A DNA stretch of 64,000 nt from positions 240,461-304,460 of the forward strand of contig NZ_CANLSZ010000004.1 of the NCBI RefSeq assembly GCF_947493765.1, written 5' to 3'. The notes below the pieces were generated by a model that saw only the letters and a list, made by a program, of their open reading frames with translations, searched no databases and was not told the origin of the DNA. The position numbers were made by a program, and so were the translations under genes. The DNA is from an uncultured Arthrobacter sp. (GTDB taxonomy: Bacteria > Actinomycetota > Actinomycetes > Actinomycetales > Micrococcaceae). Shown piece after piece: positions 62,959 through 64,000 of the stretch (positions are counted from its first letter, which is position 1; each line of letters begins with the position of its first letter).

Positions 62959-64000
62959 CTAGAGCTGTCCCACCTCCGAGCGGTAGGGCTGGGGTACGTT
63001 GTCGGCGTCGTAGCGGTAGATACCGATGGCGGCTTCCGTGGGGTCGCCGTTCTCGTCGAAGGCCACGGGGCCGGAGATGCCGTCGTAGTCGATGTCCTCG
63101 CCCTCGCGCAGGAGGGTCACGCAGCCGGCGAAGTCGAAGCACTTGGTGCCGTCCTTCGAGACGGACTCGAGCTCCGTGGCGATGTCCGTGCCCTCCACGC
63201 TGCCGGCCGCCTCGGAGGCGAGTGCGATGAGGTTCACGGCGTCGTAGGCCTCACCGGCGTAGGCCAGGCTGTTCAGATTCGGGTCGACCGTGGCCAGGGC
63301 GTCCTGGAAGCCCGACCCGGTGAACGGACCGGGGATGGTGCCCTGGGCGCCCTCGAGGGTGCCGGGATCGAGGTCCGCACTGTAGTCGGAGGTGTTGCCG
63401 TCCACCATGAAAACGGTGCTCGGGTCGATGCCCTTGGCGACGAGCAGCGGGACGATGCTCTTGGCCTCGTCGAAGCTGATCAGCACCACGGCGTCCGGCT
63501 CCGCGGCCGCGATGGCGTCCACCTGGCTCGAGAACTGCGAGTCGCCGGTGTTGAACATCTCGTTGGCGACGACCTGCCCGCCCGCGGCCTCGATGGTCTC
63601 CTGGATGTTGCTCTGCAGCCCGGTCCCGTAGGAGTCGTTCAGCGTGATCATGCCGACCGTCTGGGCTCCACAGGTGGAGATGTAGGTGCCGAGCGTACGG
63701 CCCTGGAGGACGTCCGAGGGAGCGGTGCGCCAGTAGAGCCCGTTGTCGTCCCAGTCGGTGAACTCCGGCGAGGTGTTGGCCGGCGAGAACTGCACCACTC
63801 CGGCGCCGGTGATCTGGTTGATGACGGTCTTCGAGACGCCCGAGGACGCCGCTCCGACGATCGCGCTGACATCCTGGGACAGCAGATCGGTCACGGACTG
63901 GGTGGCGATGTCGGTTGTCGTGTCACCGGAATCGCGCTGGGTGATCGAGACGTCCTGGCCTAGGACGCCGCCGGCCTCGTTGATCTCGTTGACAGCCAGT
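62959..64000 (-). CDS. livK: Branched-chain amino acid ABC substrate-binding protein (5' end beyond the window)
   Basis: About 347 residues of the mature protein are visible; the signal peptide and start lie past base 64000. It is a type I periplasmic-binding fold of the Leu/Ile/Val family: NEINEAGGVLGQDV, VSAIVGAASSGVSKTV, FSPANTSPEFTD, YGTGLQSNI and SLAYAGEAYDAVNLIALA, with a likely disulphide (KCFDFAGC). It is convergent with livHMGF and separated by a hairpin, so it is a separate unit, probably serving that transporter. Confidence 0.92.
   Translation of the reverse strand, partial: LAVNEINEAGGVLGQDVSITQRDSGDTTTDIATQSVTDLLSQDVSAIVGAASSGVSKTVINQITGAGVVQFSPANTSPEFTDWDDNGLYWRTAPSDVLQGRTLGTYISTCGAQTVGMITLNDSYGTGLQSNIQETIEAAGGQVVANEMFNTGDSQFSSQVDAIAAAEPDAVVLISFDEAKSIVPLLVAKGIDPSTVFMVDGNTSDYSADLDPGTLEGAQGTIPGPFTGSGFQDALATVDPNLNSLAYAGEAYDAVNLIALASEAAGSVEGTDIATELESVSKDGTKCFDFAGCVTLLREGEDIDYDGISGPVAFDENGDPTEAAIGIYRYDADNVPQPYRSEVGQL

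Overview
The window is a contiguous piece of a high-GC actinobacterial chromosome. I infer an Arthrobacter-like member of the Micrococcaceae. The reasons are a mycothiol S-conjugate amidase (mca), a WhiB regulator, the actinobacterial families TIGR03089, DUF3499, DUF4307, DUF4245, DUF4383 and DUF2243, a FemX-type peptidoglycan bridge enzyme, no mycolate genes, and many apparently leaderless genes. I saw no rRNA, tRNA, CRISPR array, prophage or insertion sequence. The genes are tightly packed and no gene-free gap exceeds 300 bases. The longest, 58369-58663, separates ybhL-like from livH and holds a candidate operator and promoter.

Region 1 (1-8138, all minus) is the most unusual. A transmembrane Hsp70-like protein, a large LuxR-type regulator, an IniB-like protein made almost entirely of Gly-rich and Asp-Asn-Ser repeats, and a dynamin-like GTPase running off the left edge are read in that order. 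It resembles the mycobacterial iniBAC cell-wall-stress locus with its regulator IniR, but has an added membrane chaperone-like sensor. Region 2 (8319-13095, minus) carries an ABC-F ATPase, ispE, rsmA and tatD. Region 3 (13239-18299, plus) is the MoxR, DUF58 and transglutaminase trio. Region 4 (18296-27244) has a succinate-semialdehyde dehydrogenase, rsmI divergent from protein O-mannosyltransferase, a DUF1461 membrane protein, SpoIIM and RDD membrane proteins, and a lipoprotein L,D-transpeptidase.

Region 5 (27417-41180) is ahcY, Trm112-like, DUF3499, zincin-like, whiB2-like, TIGR03089, GtrA, purK-purE-LCP, manA, femX, glpX, DUF4245 and carbonic anhydrase. Much of this is syntenic with the mycobacterial sahH-whiB2-purEK region, with some genes missing. 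Region 6 (41197-54975) holds fumC, a Nudix hydrolase, a prepilin peptidase, an HxlR regulator, a methyltransferase, DUF4383, CtaG and DUF2243 membrane proteins, uppS, a hemolysin III homologue, mca, DUF4307, greA, a rhomboid protease, ilvA and galM. Region 7 (55041-64000) has galT-galK, a Bax-inhibitor-like membrane protein and a branched-chain amino acid ABC transporter (livHMGF), with its binding protein convergent at the right edge.

A theme is envelope biology. Peptidoglycan cross-linking (L,D-transpeptidase, FemX), undecaprenyl phosphate (UppS), wall polymer attachment (LCP), protein mannosylation (Pmt, ManA), membrane remodelling (dynamin-like) and membrane proteolysis (rhomboid) all occur here. 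A second theme is gene starts: at least fourteen genes have a TANNNT box 6-7 bases before the start codon, the layout of leaderless mRNAs.
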